Made by a program: the position numbers and the translations under genes. A stretch of DNA of 64,000 bases from Dermatophagoides farinae (lineage: Eukaryota; Arthropoda; Arachnida; Sarcoptiformes; Pyroglyphidae): NCBI RefSeq assembly GCF_024713945.1, contig NC_134685.1, positions 2,413,001 to 2,477,000 on the forward strand, given 5' to 3'. Positions within the stretch are counted from its first letter, which is position 1. The number at the start of each line of letters is the position of its first letter. Shown here in pieces: positions 48,394 through 60,747 of this stretch. Below the pieces are notes generated by a model. The model ran no database searches. It was not told where the DNA came from and saw only the letters and a program-made list of their open reading frames with translations.

Positions 48394-50003
48394 ATGGCAA
48401 AAGAATTACATGTTGATCGTAATTTAATCAATGTTAATTTTGATTCATATCGGCTACAATCAAATGTACAATGGGATATTAAATCATTGCCATTTGAATC
48501 GATTTATGGCCGATTACAAACATTGGAATTGGAACAAAATGATTATAGTTTTGTTCATGTTTCAATGGCATCGAATATCAATAACCTGTTTTACGATAGA
48601 ATCTCGTCGTCAGATCGAATGTATTTTATAACTGAACAAGGCGCAATTATCGGTATTGATCATTGTGGTTATAAATTCAACAAATTGTTTCAAATTCCCG
48701 GTATGATTTCGAAAAAATTTTTTTTTTACTCATTTTAATCAATTTTATTATTTATTTATCATTAGATTATAAACGACTTTCATCATATGCATCGATAGCA
48801 TTCTTATCAGAATTATTTGTTGTCATTGCTCATTCTAAACGTTTTGATTTAAATCGTTTCACTACAGATCTATTGATCATTGAAAGAAATTTTTCAAATG
48901 AATTATGGACATTGAAAACTATTGTTCATTTCAATGGTTTGAATGCGAATAATAAATTCCAACAATCATCACATATGTATCTATTCAACACTGGTGGTTC
49001 TATTTCCAATTCATTATCGATTTTTTCAATTATACTTGGTTCAATTATCAAACATGAAAAAGATTCTAGTGATATAATCAATAATAATCAATTTAAAAGT
49101 TGTTTCTGTTCATCATTACATTGGTTAACATTGGACAGACAGAAATGGACAATACAAAATTATCGTCAATTAATTGAAAATGGAATGAAATCAGATTGGC
49201 CAAAATATGTAGCCATTTCAGATGATAATAATCTTATCGTTATAAGTAATGGACGAATGAAATTTTTAAATATTATCATCGATAGTATTTTACAGGAAAC
49301 TATTGATGAAAATGATGAAATTAGTATTGCACAAAAATTTGATACAGGTGATATGGTCAACCGGAAACCTGATCAACATGATAATATTTTTGACAATAAT
49401 CGTTTGGAACTTGAAGATTGTGATTTACAGGATTTTTATGATCGTTTAATTATGACTGTGTTTAAAAATGAAACCGGTGTTATTCAAAATGAATTCGATT
49501 TAACATCACATCAATGGATATGTATGATACCGAATAATAGTGGTGAATATAGGTTACCATTTTTTGTTATCAGACATGATGTCGATGCATTCATCTATGA
49601 GATCAACAATGGTGATGGTCAATACGAACCAAAACACGTTGGTGTATTTGATGCATTTGGCTATATTCAAGCATCCAGAATGGAAAAACGTTTTATCACT
49701 ATAATTCCATATAATAACAACAATGGTGATGGAATTCAAATGATTCAATGGCCATATGCAGTGATTGTTGAATCTATTGATAAATTATCAATATATTGGA
49801 AGAATAACAACAACAATCAAACATCATCATCATCATCATTGAATAATAATGGTAACCATACAATTGTACAATTGTTACAACGACAACACAGTGATAATCA
49901 ACAACGAAATGATGACATGATTCAAGGATTGTTTGCTTCATCGAATTTGTCAATCATATTTATTTTGACTGACAATTGTGTTTGGTATATCAAATTCAAA
50001 TAA
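48394..50003 (+). CDS. NUDCD1: NUDCD1 homolog lacking the central CS (p23-like) domain
   Basis: Exons 48394-48700 and 48766-50003 join in phase 1 (GT-AG, 65 bp) to give 514 residues; the human protein is 583. NUDCD1 (CML66) is a NudC-family, HSP90-associated co-chaperone that binds WD40 clients such as COPI and splicing factors; its split beta-propeller is interrupted by a CS domain. Here the propeller marks are clear: WPKYVAISDDNNLIVIS (about 248), LELEDCD (about 316), and PFFVIRHDVDAF followed by VFDAFGYIQASRMEKRF (about 367-410), ending ILTDNCVWYIKFK. Between the first two blocks human NUDCD1 has about 150 residues including the CS domain. Here there are only about 45, and they are acidic and Asn-rich. 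Exon 2 is continuous over this region, so no hidden intron can supply it. The start is ATGGCAAAAGAA. Confidence 0.85.
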
Positions 50004-50324
50004 ACGAAATGAAAATTGTAAACAAAACATCAACATCATTCAACCATGAATCAACCACACAACCCCAGGATTTTGTTTCAGGATTTTTGAATCCAAAAAT
50101 CGAAATGAATTTAAACAACGAGGAAACAAATTTTTCAAACTCTGAAAAACAAAAAATCCAACACAACAAGAGAGAGTTCACAGAACTTTTTTTTCAAATG
50201 TGTAAAATTGGTTTTTTTCAAGCAAAGAAAAAAATTCCACCAATGTCAAATGAATCAAATACGTCACAAATTTTTTTTTTGTTCCAATCAACCACTGATG
50301 ATAATAACTTTTCTCTTGTTAAAC

Positions 50325-50337
50325 AATAAAGAATAAA
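50325..50337 (+). terminator. Poly(A) signals of NUDCD1
   Basis: Two AATAAA hexamers (50325-50330 and 50332-50337) about 320 bp after the stop, followed by a T/GT-rich stretch, the expected downstream element. Confidence 0.55.
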
Positions 50338-52158
50338 ATTGACAACATCTCTTTGTTTGTGCGTGCGTGTGGGTGTGTGTATGATGAAAATGATTTTAAA
50401 TTTTTTTCATTTTTCACATTCTAATCAATCATATTTTGAATCACAATTGTGATTGATTTGTTTGTTTGTTTGTATGAAAAGTTTTTCATTGAAAATTTTT
50501 TGCCATCAGCAGCAGCAGCAAAGGGTTCTTCAAGGACATCGATAACATAATGATGATGATGATGATAAAAAGCCATATCGATTCGTTTTTGTTTTTTTTT
50601 TTTTTTTTTTTTGGTCGTTGTTTGTGAACTTGACTCTGAACTGTGTGTGTATAATGAACAATCAATCAATCAATCAATCGACTAAATCAAATATATGGAA
50701 TCATTCGATTTTTTTTTATGAGAAAATAATGAAAAAACTATTTGATCAAACAATGACGCAAAATGAACAAAAAAAAATTTCAATTATGCAATTATATATA
50801 CTGGTCACATGGTATCACACAAATATCAATTGAATTGTGATTTTTTTTTTTTGCTGATTACTGAAATAATCGATATATTGATTGATAAATTGATAATGAT
50901 GACGTTTATTTTTTGAACATTTATGAACAAACAACAAGTGTCTATTTGCTAACTTTTGATGATGATGATGATGATGATAACGAAACAAATGGCCAGAACA
51001 AATACCATGGTGGTGGACAAAAAACCTGATCAAAGATTTTTTTTCCTCATCATATAAATGTTGTTGATGGTAGAAAATTTTTTTCCATCAAAAAAAAATG
51101 TTGATGGTTAATGACCTAAACCTTGTAAGTAAAACAAAACAAAAAAATTGATTATCATCTCATTCAATGTTATTATCAATGATCTCAAAGAAATTAGAAT
51201 AAAAATCTTGATTAGAAAAAAAAATCAAAATAAATTTCTCATGTCTAAATGAAGCAAAAAAAAAAGATGTATGTTTGTGTGTGTGTGTGTATGTGTGTGT
51301 TTAATTACCAAGCCAAAGTCGATTAAAGGGATTGCCTATCGTTATATAAACGATGATGATGATGATGATCATTGAGGATAAGCGCCTGTCAGACAAACAT
51401 TTCCGAATACTGGGTATAATTGATTGAACCAGGAAGAATTGAATAGCCGAAAATGATTTTAACGGGCGAAAAAAAAAACAAAAATGTTGATTGTAATTGG
51501 GCATTTTTTTTCTTGGCTTGCATGTTTGTTTGTTACCATTCATTATCATTGCCGAATTCATTTATTTTGATCAATATATGAATCATTGAATAAATGGTCC
51601 CCTAGAATTGTTGAATCGTTTAATAAGCCAAAATATTCGTTTTCTATTATTGGGGAAAGAAAACGAAACAAAAAAAAATTTTATTAGCATTTTTTTTCCA
51701 ATAAACAAATAATGATTATGATGATGATGATTGAATCATAAAAAAAGGGAACAAATCACTAGAATCAAATGACGGAAATAATGGAAAAAATCATAAATGA
51801 CATAATCAACAGACAACTGTTGTAGACATATATAGAGACAAACGGAAAAGAAATGAAAATTTTCTCTTACCTTACCTTAGTGATATGATGATCATTTGAA
51901 AATGGTGAACGATAAGGAAAAAAGGTGAAACATTACCGAGAGAAAAAAGAAAAGAAATGAAAATGAAAAATCCAATTGACGAGAGGCCGGCCACACCAAA
52001 TGCATACATTGATCCGAACAAAAAACAAATGATTACTACTGTAATGACAATCATCTTGACTGGATTGACATCGATGTCAATTTGCCAATTTTTTTTCTAT
52101 TTGCTTATTTCATTCATTCAATTTGATTTGGATCCGATCCGATCTGAATCTATCTATC

Positions 52159-52160
52159 AA

Positions 52161-52186
<26 letters not shown>
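52159..52186. repeat. A28 homopolymer
   Basis: Longest uninterrupted poly-A in the window. The sequence just upstream (about 51957-52158) has few microsatellites, so an old retroposed tail is possible, but no source element was recognised. Confidence 0.7.
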
Positions 52187-52191
<5 letters not shown>

Positions 52192-52860
52192 TGCTCGTTG
52201 TCTTAAAAACAAAAACAAACGAAAAAAAATTTTTGATAAAATCAATGCTCAATTGGCCTTTTACTTGAATGATTTTGTTTTCATCATCATCATCATCATC
52301 ATATGGCCATGCATCGTTAATTGTCAGGTATTTGCGAATCAAATTTCGAATGTATGTATTGCACATTATCATGTGATCATCATCAAATCATTTGTTGCTT
52401 GGATACTATTGGAAAATTCCAATTTCATTATTATTGAAAATTAAATTAAATTTTTTTTAAATTTTTTTTTTTTTTGAATGAATGAAAAAATTAAAATCCT
52501 AGGAGAATCATCTTCCTTGTGATCACATGTAATCACGCCAAACATAGAATGAATGAATGAATGTCATCATACACTATATACATTTTCATTGTTGTAATAT
52601 TTCTTCAATTATGAAATTCATCACAATTATTCAATGAAACATTCTTTCGATATGGAAGTTGTTGTTGTTGTCAACAGCAAAACATTTTTAAATTTAGAAT
52701 GATGATGATGATGATGTTCATTTTTGGTAGAGAAATTTTAATTTTTCATCTCAAATTCGATGATCTTCATCTTCTTTCTTTCTTTTTTATTACTCACATT
52801 CAGATGTTGTTCATGGTTGTGTTATGGTTTCACAAATTGACATTTTCATTCAAGGATTCA

Positions 52861-52892
<32 letters not shown>

Positions 52893-54633
52893 TGTTGTTG
52901 TTGTCATTTTGATGACACACAGTAATTGACAATGATGATGACTTTGATGTAAAAGAAAATAAAAATTAGACTTTGAACCATTAATTTCGAGTGAGGTAAT
53001 AAGGTGAGTGGTGAATCATTCGTTATTGGTTATTATTGTTATGGAAAAAAAAACATAAAAATTTATGATTAATGGATCATTTTTGTGGTGATTTGTTCAT
53101 ACCTTTGTCGATTATTTTTAATCATCTTTACAGTTTCTGTATTAATTTCCATCTTAAATGAACAACATCATCATCATCATCATTTGGCCTTTTTGTCCAC
53201 TATTATTATGATAATCATTTGATCATGTGGTCAATTTGATGATTGAAAAAGATCGTGAAAAGATCATTATTATGTTATTAGCAATTAGCAATTCTTATCG
53301 GATTTGAAATTGAATATCTTCACATCGAAACAGCTGAATTGAATTTGATCAATCAGAAAAAAATCGCCTATTTATACAGCAGTAATATAGTATAATTATA
53401 TAATGTATATTGCAATATCAACAACGAAAAAAAAATAACCATCTGATTTCAATAATAATGATCAAATAGGGATATTATCTTGAAGCAAGAAAGCGAGATG
53501 ATTATCATGATAATAATAATCATCTTTTTTTTTGGTAATATCTGATCACAAAATCGATTGATGAAAAATTTGATTGAACCGAAAAAAAATTGGATAACAG
53601 ATAAAAAAAACTAGATCAGCTTGAATAGAATTCGAAAAAAAACCTTTAGGGTCAATATAGAATCGAATGTTTAATAACAATCGGCGAATCGGTTCGATTA
53701 TTATCATTATCATCATCATCATCATTATAATTGGATTGAATTGAATTGAATTGAATGTTTGTTCAAGATGTTTCCTGCAATAATTTAAAATCTATTCTTT
53801 TGATGGACATTGAAAGATCTGAACCCTTCAAATAAATTTAAAAAAAAATTGACCTAAACGATGATGGGGTAAAAGCAATCATCAACTATGAAATTTTTTC
53901 TTTCCACTAATCAACTAACTTTTTTTTCCAGATCTTAAACCTGATATACAAAAATAGAGGTTATCTTCCGAGTTTATCATCATCATCATCACCATCATCA
54001 TCATGATCATTAATGAAAACAGAAGAGAAACTTGTCCTTGGTCATCATCAACATCGCCATTTTATTTTATTTTTTTCTGTTGGATAAGTACATTGTCCTT
54101 TTATAATGTATTCAGATATATTAGATTAGTGTCGTCAAAATGTTACAACAACCATTTTTTTGTGTGTGTGTGTGTGTTTCAACCAAATTACCGCTTGTCC
54201 ATTGTCTGTGTCAAATACACTAATGGACTCTATTCTAAATTCATATCATGGAAATTTTTCAATGTCATTATATGTGTGGTTTATGTATGTCATCTTGTAA
54301 TGTTATGTCAAACATATTCATTCATTCATTAGATATCATCATCATACGGATATCTAGTGTTTATGATAGCTTAGATGTTTGTTGAACCAGTTGAAAATGG
54401 CAATTTTACAGCATCTTTTGTTTATAGTGTGATGTGGATGTATGGTAGCAACAAGTTTTGTACTCATTATTCTTCATTATTCAACCCTGTGATTCTCTCT
54501 TTTATCATATAACGGTGATTTTTTTTTAAAAATTTTTTTCTCGGCGCGAAATTTAAAAAATAATTTCAAAGATAAAGAGAGACATGTATAGCTGCTGCTT
54601 AAAGGATGCTTGACCAAACCTGACAAAGAAAGC

Positions 54634-54636
<3 letters not shown>

Positions 54637-54671
<35 letters not shown>
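54637..54671. repeat. (AG)n microsatellite fused to (GT)n
   Basis: About 35 bp of pure AG running directly into a short GT array (to about 54682). Confidence 0.9.
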
Positions 54672-54674
<3 letters not shown>

Positions 54675-55809
54675 TGTGTGTGAGGAAACCAGAAAAGATT
54701 TTTTTTTTTTTGAAAAGAGACAAAAAAAAAGAGTAAGTAAGAGAAAACTTTTGAAGGGAAAAAAACGCGATATAAAAATGGTCAGAAAGTTTTTTTTTTG
54801 TTTCATTTTTGAAAATTTCATCATCACCAGCTGCTAAAAAAATTTTTCTTCAAATTAGATCAAAAATTTTTTGTGTCAATTGTCTAATATCACTCAGTCT
54901 GTGTGTATTGAATTTTGTCACTGTAGTGATTTTCTTCATCATCATCATCATCATAATATCTATGTATGTGTCTGTTTTGTGACCAAATTTTTTTTTTCAA
55001 CTTCATTTCTACAGAAATTTCATCAACAAAATGATTGCAATTAAATGAAAAAATCTATCACCAGATCATTATTATCATTCCAATCATCATCAGATTTATG
55101 TTATGACATAGCGATATATATAATAATCAACACGACCTGAATAGTCCATTTTGTTCAAATCAAAAATTTTAATGATGACAGTTGGAAAAAACACAATTTT
55201 TCCTCAATCGTAACCGGATCAATATATTATTGTATGGATTGATTGATTGAATCTGGTTTGATTTGGTTTTTTTTGTCGTTTGTTTATCTGATGATGGCGA
55301 TGTAATGTATGTGATTTTTTTCTAGTTTATAAAAATTTGTTTTTTTTTATGTTTTGGTTTTAAAATCGTGATTTTGTTTGAAAACACACACACACACACA
55401 AATTCGATTGGTGGAAGGATTATTTTTTCTCAAATGTCTAATCATCATCACCATATTGTGAAATTCATATTGTGCCAGATCTAAATTTGTCATCATCAAT
55501 GAAATTATCAACGAAAAAAAAATTTGGATAAAATTGGACACTTTTGTTGTTGTTTATGTGTGTGTGTGTGTGTGTTTGTCGAACTTTGATCATCATGGCC
55601 ATTTAAATCAGTGAAAAATAGAGATATTTCCCAGATTATCAGTGTGTGAGCGTGGATGTTTGTTGTTTGATGTCCTGATGATAATAATAATAATAATAAT
55701 CCAGTGATATATCTAGAAATTTTTTTTTCTGCTAAAATTCATTTCTTCGAATTTATTTTATTATTTTCTCATTCATCCATCCATCCATTAGCGATTAATA
55801 TCATAAATC

Positions 55810-56366
55810 ATGACCGATGAAAATCAATTTAATAATGTTAACATTGTTGATGATCAAAATCGTCGTCATCAATCAACAATGGTGATGATCATTGATGGTG
55901 ATAATGATTATGATATTCACCCTAATAATCAAAATAATAATGGTGATAATAATAATGGTGATAATGATGATGTTGATGATAAACAATTGAATTTAAATTC
56001 AAACAATAATAAAATGGATCATAGTAAATCATCATCAAGCCAAAATAGTATCGATACAACATTGACTAGTATGACTGGCAATAGTAATAATTCCATTATT
56101 ATGTCAAATACCAATAATCATACAACATCTTCATCAACGATGGCAGGTCATAATAATAATAATGATGATAATCATTACAATATTGGTCATTATCATCAAT
56201 CACAAAATGAAGATGTTATTAATCTTAATGATCATCAACATCAACATCATTTTATTGGATCAACAACAACATCAGCATCATCATTTCCTTCAGGAATTCA
56301 TAATGATTCTCATCATCATATAAATAATAATGATGGCCATCGATTGGAACATTTTGCCAAATTCAG
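55810..56366 (+). CDS. Alternative first coding exon A of the M13 peptidase
   Basis: ATG at 55810 opens 185 residues of Asn/Asp/His/Ser/Thr-rich sequence ending HRLEHFAKF plus two bases, then a GTTAGT donor at 56367 (phase 2). Without splicing the frame becomes Phe-rich and stops at 56514. The phase fits the acceptor at 60747 exactly (AG|G gives Arg, then [15 protein letters not shown]). It does not fit the nearer acceptor at 60276, where the frame stops after ten codons. I therefore read it as an alternative cytosolic N-terminus of the membrane peptidase, with a 4.4-kb intron. It could instead be a separate short gene, but the phase match and strand support the link. Confidence 0.55.
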
Positions 56367-58655
56367 GTTAGTTTTAATGAAAAATTTGATTAACATGGTA
56401 GACAATTTTTTTTTTTTTTGGTTTTGCGTTTTTCCCGATACATGTTTTATGTTTAAAAATATCAAAGAAAAAAAATCAATTGATCCATCCATCAATGAAT
56501 TCATTTTCTATTAGACTAATTAATGGTTTCTATAATTATAATGACAACATTTATAATCTTAAATGGTTATATAGCTTTTTATCATCATTTAAATGATGAT
56601 GAAATATGTCTAAAAGAGACGAATTAAATATGTATATCGATCGATAAAGTACGATGTCAAAAAAAAAAAATAAAATAAAATAATCATAATTAGAATGATT
56701 ATGATTATGATGATGTTATAGTATATATGATGATTATGTTTGTTTCAATGATTTTCATTGAAATGATGATGATTTTTTTTTATCAACATTGTTGTTGTAA
56801 TTGATTTTTTTTTCTTCACTGCATATTCAATCAATCAATTGGGCTGATTGATTTTTTTTTGTTTTAATTTAGTTTTACTTTTACTTGGTTGCAATAATAT
56901 ATCTCTGTGCCCTAAATACTTGTGATTGACTAATTATTGAATTTTCCCAGTACTTTCAATTTTTGTTGTTGTTGTTGTTGCATAAACAAAACTACAAAAT
57001 AGTGAGAAAAAGAGTGCAAAGTTTGACATCTTGATTTTGAGAATGCTCTAAAATGTTCACATTAGACGTACGGAAATGAATTTTTGAATTTTTTTCTCCT
57101 TTCAACGATCAAAAGTTGTTTGTTGTTTGTTAGTTAGAGATGAAAAGAAAAAAAAACCATGCGAATGATGACCGCTTTTTAATATTTATATCGATAAGTT
57201 TTGTTTTTTGTTTTTGTTTATTCATCAATTGACCTTAACACTTGTGTGCGATGAATGAATGAATGAATGAATGTACACAAGCGACAGTGTATTGAATAAA
57301 TCTTTTCAACATTTCATTGATGATTTCCTGATTTCAAATTATCAATTCATTTTGAATTCAACAACAAAAAAAAATTTCATAATTCACATTGTTGTTCAAC
57401 ATCATCATGATCATGTGTTGTTCAAAAAAAAATTATGTTTTTTCATTACAGCAATAAAAACTCGTGACCAATCTCCAATTTGTTTTTTTTTCTTGATCAT
57501 AAATTGTACACCGTTATCTTTTTTCATTTCACTTTTTTTTCCAATATGAAAATGTTTTTTTTTAGCCTATAAATAATTGTTTTCCCTAGCGTATTATATA
57601 CGTACACATCTGTCACCGAATATATGAATATATTTTATGATATTTAATCACTATAGATAGATATATGTAGACGGTATAATATGTTGTAATAATAAATCTA
57701 TTGAAGTGTAAAAAAATGAAAGAAAAAAAAGTTATCATATTGGTTTCAATAATGAATTTATAGATTCGAAAATTGATTCTGAATGATATGTTTCTATTCC
57801 TGGGACCAATCTGGGACCAATATTTTTTTTCCAAGATCATAAAAATATTCACACCTGTGACAATATTTGAACACATTTATTTATTGATCAAACTTGTGTC
57901 TACTATTTATATATGTTTTAACAAGGATCGATTTTTTTTTCATAAATTTTAATTGAATAATAGTTCAACCAAAAATGTTCGATCCGATATTATCAATGAT
58001 GTATCAATAAATGAAAAGAAACTAGTGAGAAAATGATTCAATTTCGTAAATCGAAACATCATCATGGTTTATGGCTCAATGATCATTTGATTTGACTTTT
58101 ATGTTGAAATTTATTCATTCATATGGAATTTTTTTTTTTGGTTATATTTGGAATTTTCTTGCACATCCAAAATACATCCACTTGCATGACATTTAGAATA
58201 TCGTCATCTTAAAAAAAAAAATTTGATTTTGGATTTACAACTTTTGTTGTTCGCTAATTGAAATATTTCTACTCTAGAAATCAGCTATAAAAACTTTTTT
58301 TTTTATTTCAATGAAAAAAAAATCGTGAATAATTTTCAATGTCAAATGTATGTGAAAGATAATCAAGTTGGTTGGTTATTATATGAAATGAATGATGTTA
58401 AATAAGATGAAGGGAAAAAAATGTGACACAAAAGATCATAAACAATATATATGTGACCTACATGACATAATTTCAAGTCATGATGATGATAATAGGACTT
58501 GGATTTAAAAAAAAAAAAAAATTTTCTCACAGTATATAATATCTAAATCTTAAGTTGGACGGTTATCATTCTTATTCTTCTTTTTATTTTCGTCATTATT
58601 ATTCTTGGAACTACTAGAGAAATGTATGTACAATTATTAATATTTCATTATACAT

Positions 58656-58684
58656 AATTAATATCGATATATACGATATTAATT
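58656..58684. repeat. Perfect 11-bp hairpin followed by T-run
   Basis: AATTAATATCG, loop ATATATA, CGATATTAATT, then TTTT to 58688. It lies in the large intron of the M13 gene. Confidence 0.65.
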
Positions 58685-59376
58685 TTTTGACCATATACAG
58701 GTATGTATGTATTTATTTTCTTATGATCACAAGATGATCTTTAATGATGAGAATCCATATAAATTCTTAATCATTTACATACATACATGACGATATGACG
58801 ACATTAACAATCAATCAAAACGAATTAATCAAAACCCAACTGATGCATTTTTTTTGCCAATTTTTTTTTTTGCATGCAAAGGAGATTGATTTCTATTCCA
58901 ACATCATGATTCAATGTAAATTGAAAATAATTCTTACTTTTATAGCTTTATCTCTCTGTTATTATGTAATAATTCCTAAGAATTTTTCGTAATTCTGTTC
59001 CTGTGTCAACTGTGTGTGTGTGTGTGTGTGTGTATGTTGCTGTTTGCAAATTATGGTTACTTTTTATTATTGCCCAATATATAATATGATCATATGGATA
59101 AATTTAATAATAAACTTACACACACGCACACATATTAAATTGAATTGAATGAGCATGTGTATGAATGAATGATTATATGATCCAAAATTGGAAACATCAT
59201 CTTTTCAAATATAAAAAGATTGTGAAAAAAAAAACAAAATGAAAATCATAACATACAACATCACAGTGATATATATGATGATGCTTATTACCAGTATTGA
59301 AACGAAATGAGAAACCTGAAAAGTTCTTGACGCGCACATCAATTGGCGAGACATTTACATTTAAAACACCCGCCAT

Positions 59377-59379
<3 letters not shown>

Positions 59380-59407
<28 letters not shown>
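59380..59407. repeat. (AC)n microsatellite
   Basis: Uninterrupted CA/AC run in the large intron of the M13 gene. Confidence 0.85.
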
Positions 59408-60318
59408 GAAACGAATATTTTTTTTTTACTCTTGTTCCATGTTCTTGTTTGTTACTACTTGTGTTCAGTTCAACAATCATTCGATTCAGATTTTCTTTTT
59501 TTTTCTATTCAAAAACTATTAACATCCAATCAATCAATTTGATTTGTTTATGGATCAATTGAAATAATAAATCGATTCAAATAATTGTCATCACCAATGA
59601 TATCGACTATCATTGATGATGATGATGAAATGAAAAATTTTTTTTTATTTAAACAAACGACCAGGTGTTACCTGGCATTGTTTTTTGTCAAATATGAAAA
59701 AAAATGTATTGAATTGATCAATACAAGCCACCACTACCATTGCTAGATCAATCGATAATTGCTTATAATTAACTTGTATGATTTTCGTTCGTTTGTGTGT
59801 GTGTGTGTGTATGTATGTGTGTTTGTCGCCCTGTGCGTGTTTGTTTATAAATTTGTTTTTGACACGAATTTTCATCATTCATGAATTGTGATTTTATACC
59901 AAAAGAAAAAAAACAGTTGCATAATTTTTTTTTTGTTTGAAGTTTTGAATTTGAAAAACAAATCAAAAAAAATTTTCACTTCATCACTATGATGATGATG
60001 ACATCATTTTTTTGTGGTTATATTACCATTGGTTTTTTGTTTTTTGTTTTTTTGGTGTGAATTGTTTTGATTGATTTGTTGTTGGTGATTGCTGAAATTG
60101 TTCCATTGACATAGTTTTTTTTTCTTGTTCTAATCAGCTGTTAAGTTGTTGTTTTATGAAATTTTTTTTTTCATCTATATAAAAAAAAATAAAATGGTGT
60201 AAAGATGACAATTGGCAAATATTTGCCATATATTGATGAATTTGTAAAGTTTTCTGTTTTTTTTTGTTGTTATTAGAACACAAGTTCATAAAACCAGAAA
60301 ACAATAATCATTCCAAAT

Positions 60319-60647
60319 ATGGCAATGATGAATCCGACTACTAAACATGATGATGATGAACATTGCAAATCTATCAACATAAATAATCATCATAATTGTT
60401 GTAAAACAAATGATTATTTACAATTTCCACAATTACAAAATGATGACCATCATCATCAATCAATCAATATGATGGCCAATGCCAAATTATCATCACAATC
60501 ATCACCAACACCATCATCATCATCGAATACGATGAAGATCAATAATAATAATCATAATACAAAAAATATTAATAAAACTAATAATGACCAGGAAAAAATT
60601 CGTACAAAAACGACAATGGTCATTTGTAATCGATTTTGTTTTTTCTG
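60319..60647 (+). CDS. Alternative first coding exon B of the M13 peptidase
   Basis: ATG at 60319 opens 109 residues rich in His/Asn/Ser/Lys, ending VICNRFCFF plus two bases at a GTATTT donor (60648, phase 2). Joining to 60748 gives a Trp and then NPPWWNRR, in frame with the TM exon. An in-frame TAA at 60289-60291 lies between a plausible acceptor (TATTAG, 60276) and the ATG, so this ATG is the true start and 60277-60318 would be 5' UTR. Exon B ends in a Cys/Phe cluster that may be palmitoylated. Exon A has no such cluster. Confidence 0.7.
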
Positions 60648-60747
60648 GTATTTTACTGATAATTTATTCATTGATTTTTTTTACTAAAATTTTTCTAGTT
60701 ATTCAATTTTAATTCCTTTTTCTTTCTTTCTGTTTTTTAAAAATTAG

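Larger units (their letters stand above)
50004..55809. other. Gene-free stretch between NUDCD1 and the M13 peptidase
   Basis: After the NUDCD1 poly(A) signals I see only microsatellites and short low-complexity frames. Notable tracts are poly-T (about 50590-50612), poly-A (52159-52186), ATG (about 52859-52889), AG (54637-54671) and GT. One minus-strand hydrophobic frame at 51872-52054 has ordinary composition but no partner exon. The right part must hold the promoter of the upstream M13 first exon. Confidence 0.5.
56367..60318 (+). other. Large intron between alternative first exons; second promoter region
   Basis: About 4 kb without coding signal. It contains AC and GT microsatellites (59009-59034, 59380-59407 and about 59794-59811), an AATG run near 57252, and a perfect AT-rich hairpin at 58656-58684. 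The last few hundred bases before 60319 should contain the promoter or a 5' UTR acceptor (TATTAG, 60276) for exon B. Confidence 0.5.

Noticed and set aside
56367-56514. Continuation of exon A to a stop at 56514
   Set aside because: The composition changes to poly-Phe just after a GTTAGT donor, and the phase-2 join to the TM exon is coherent.
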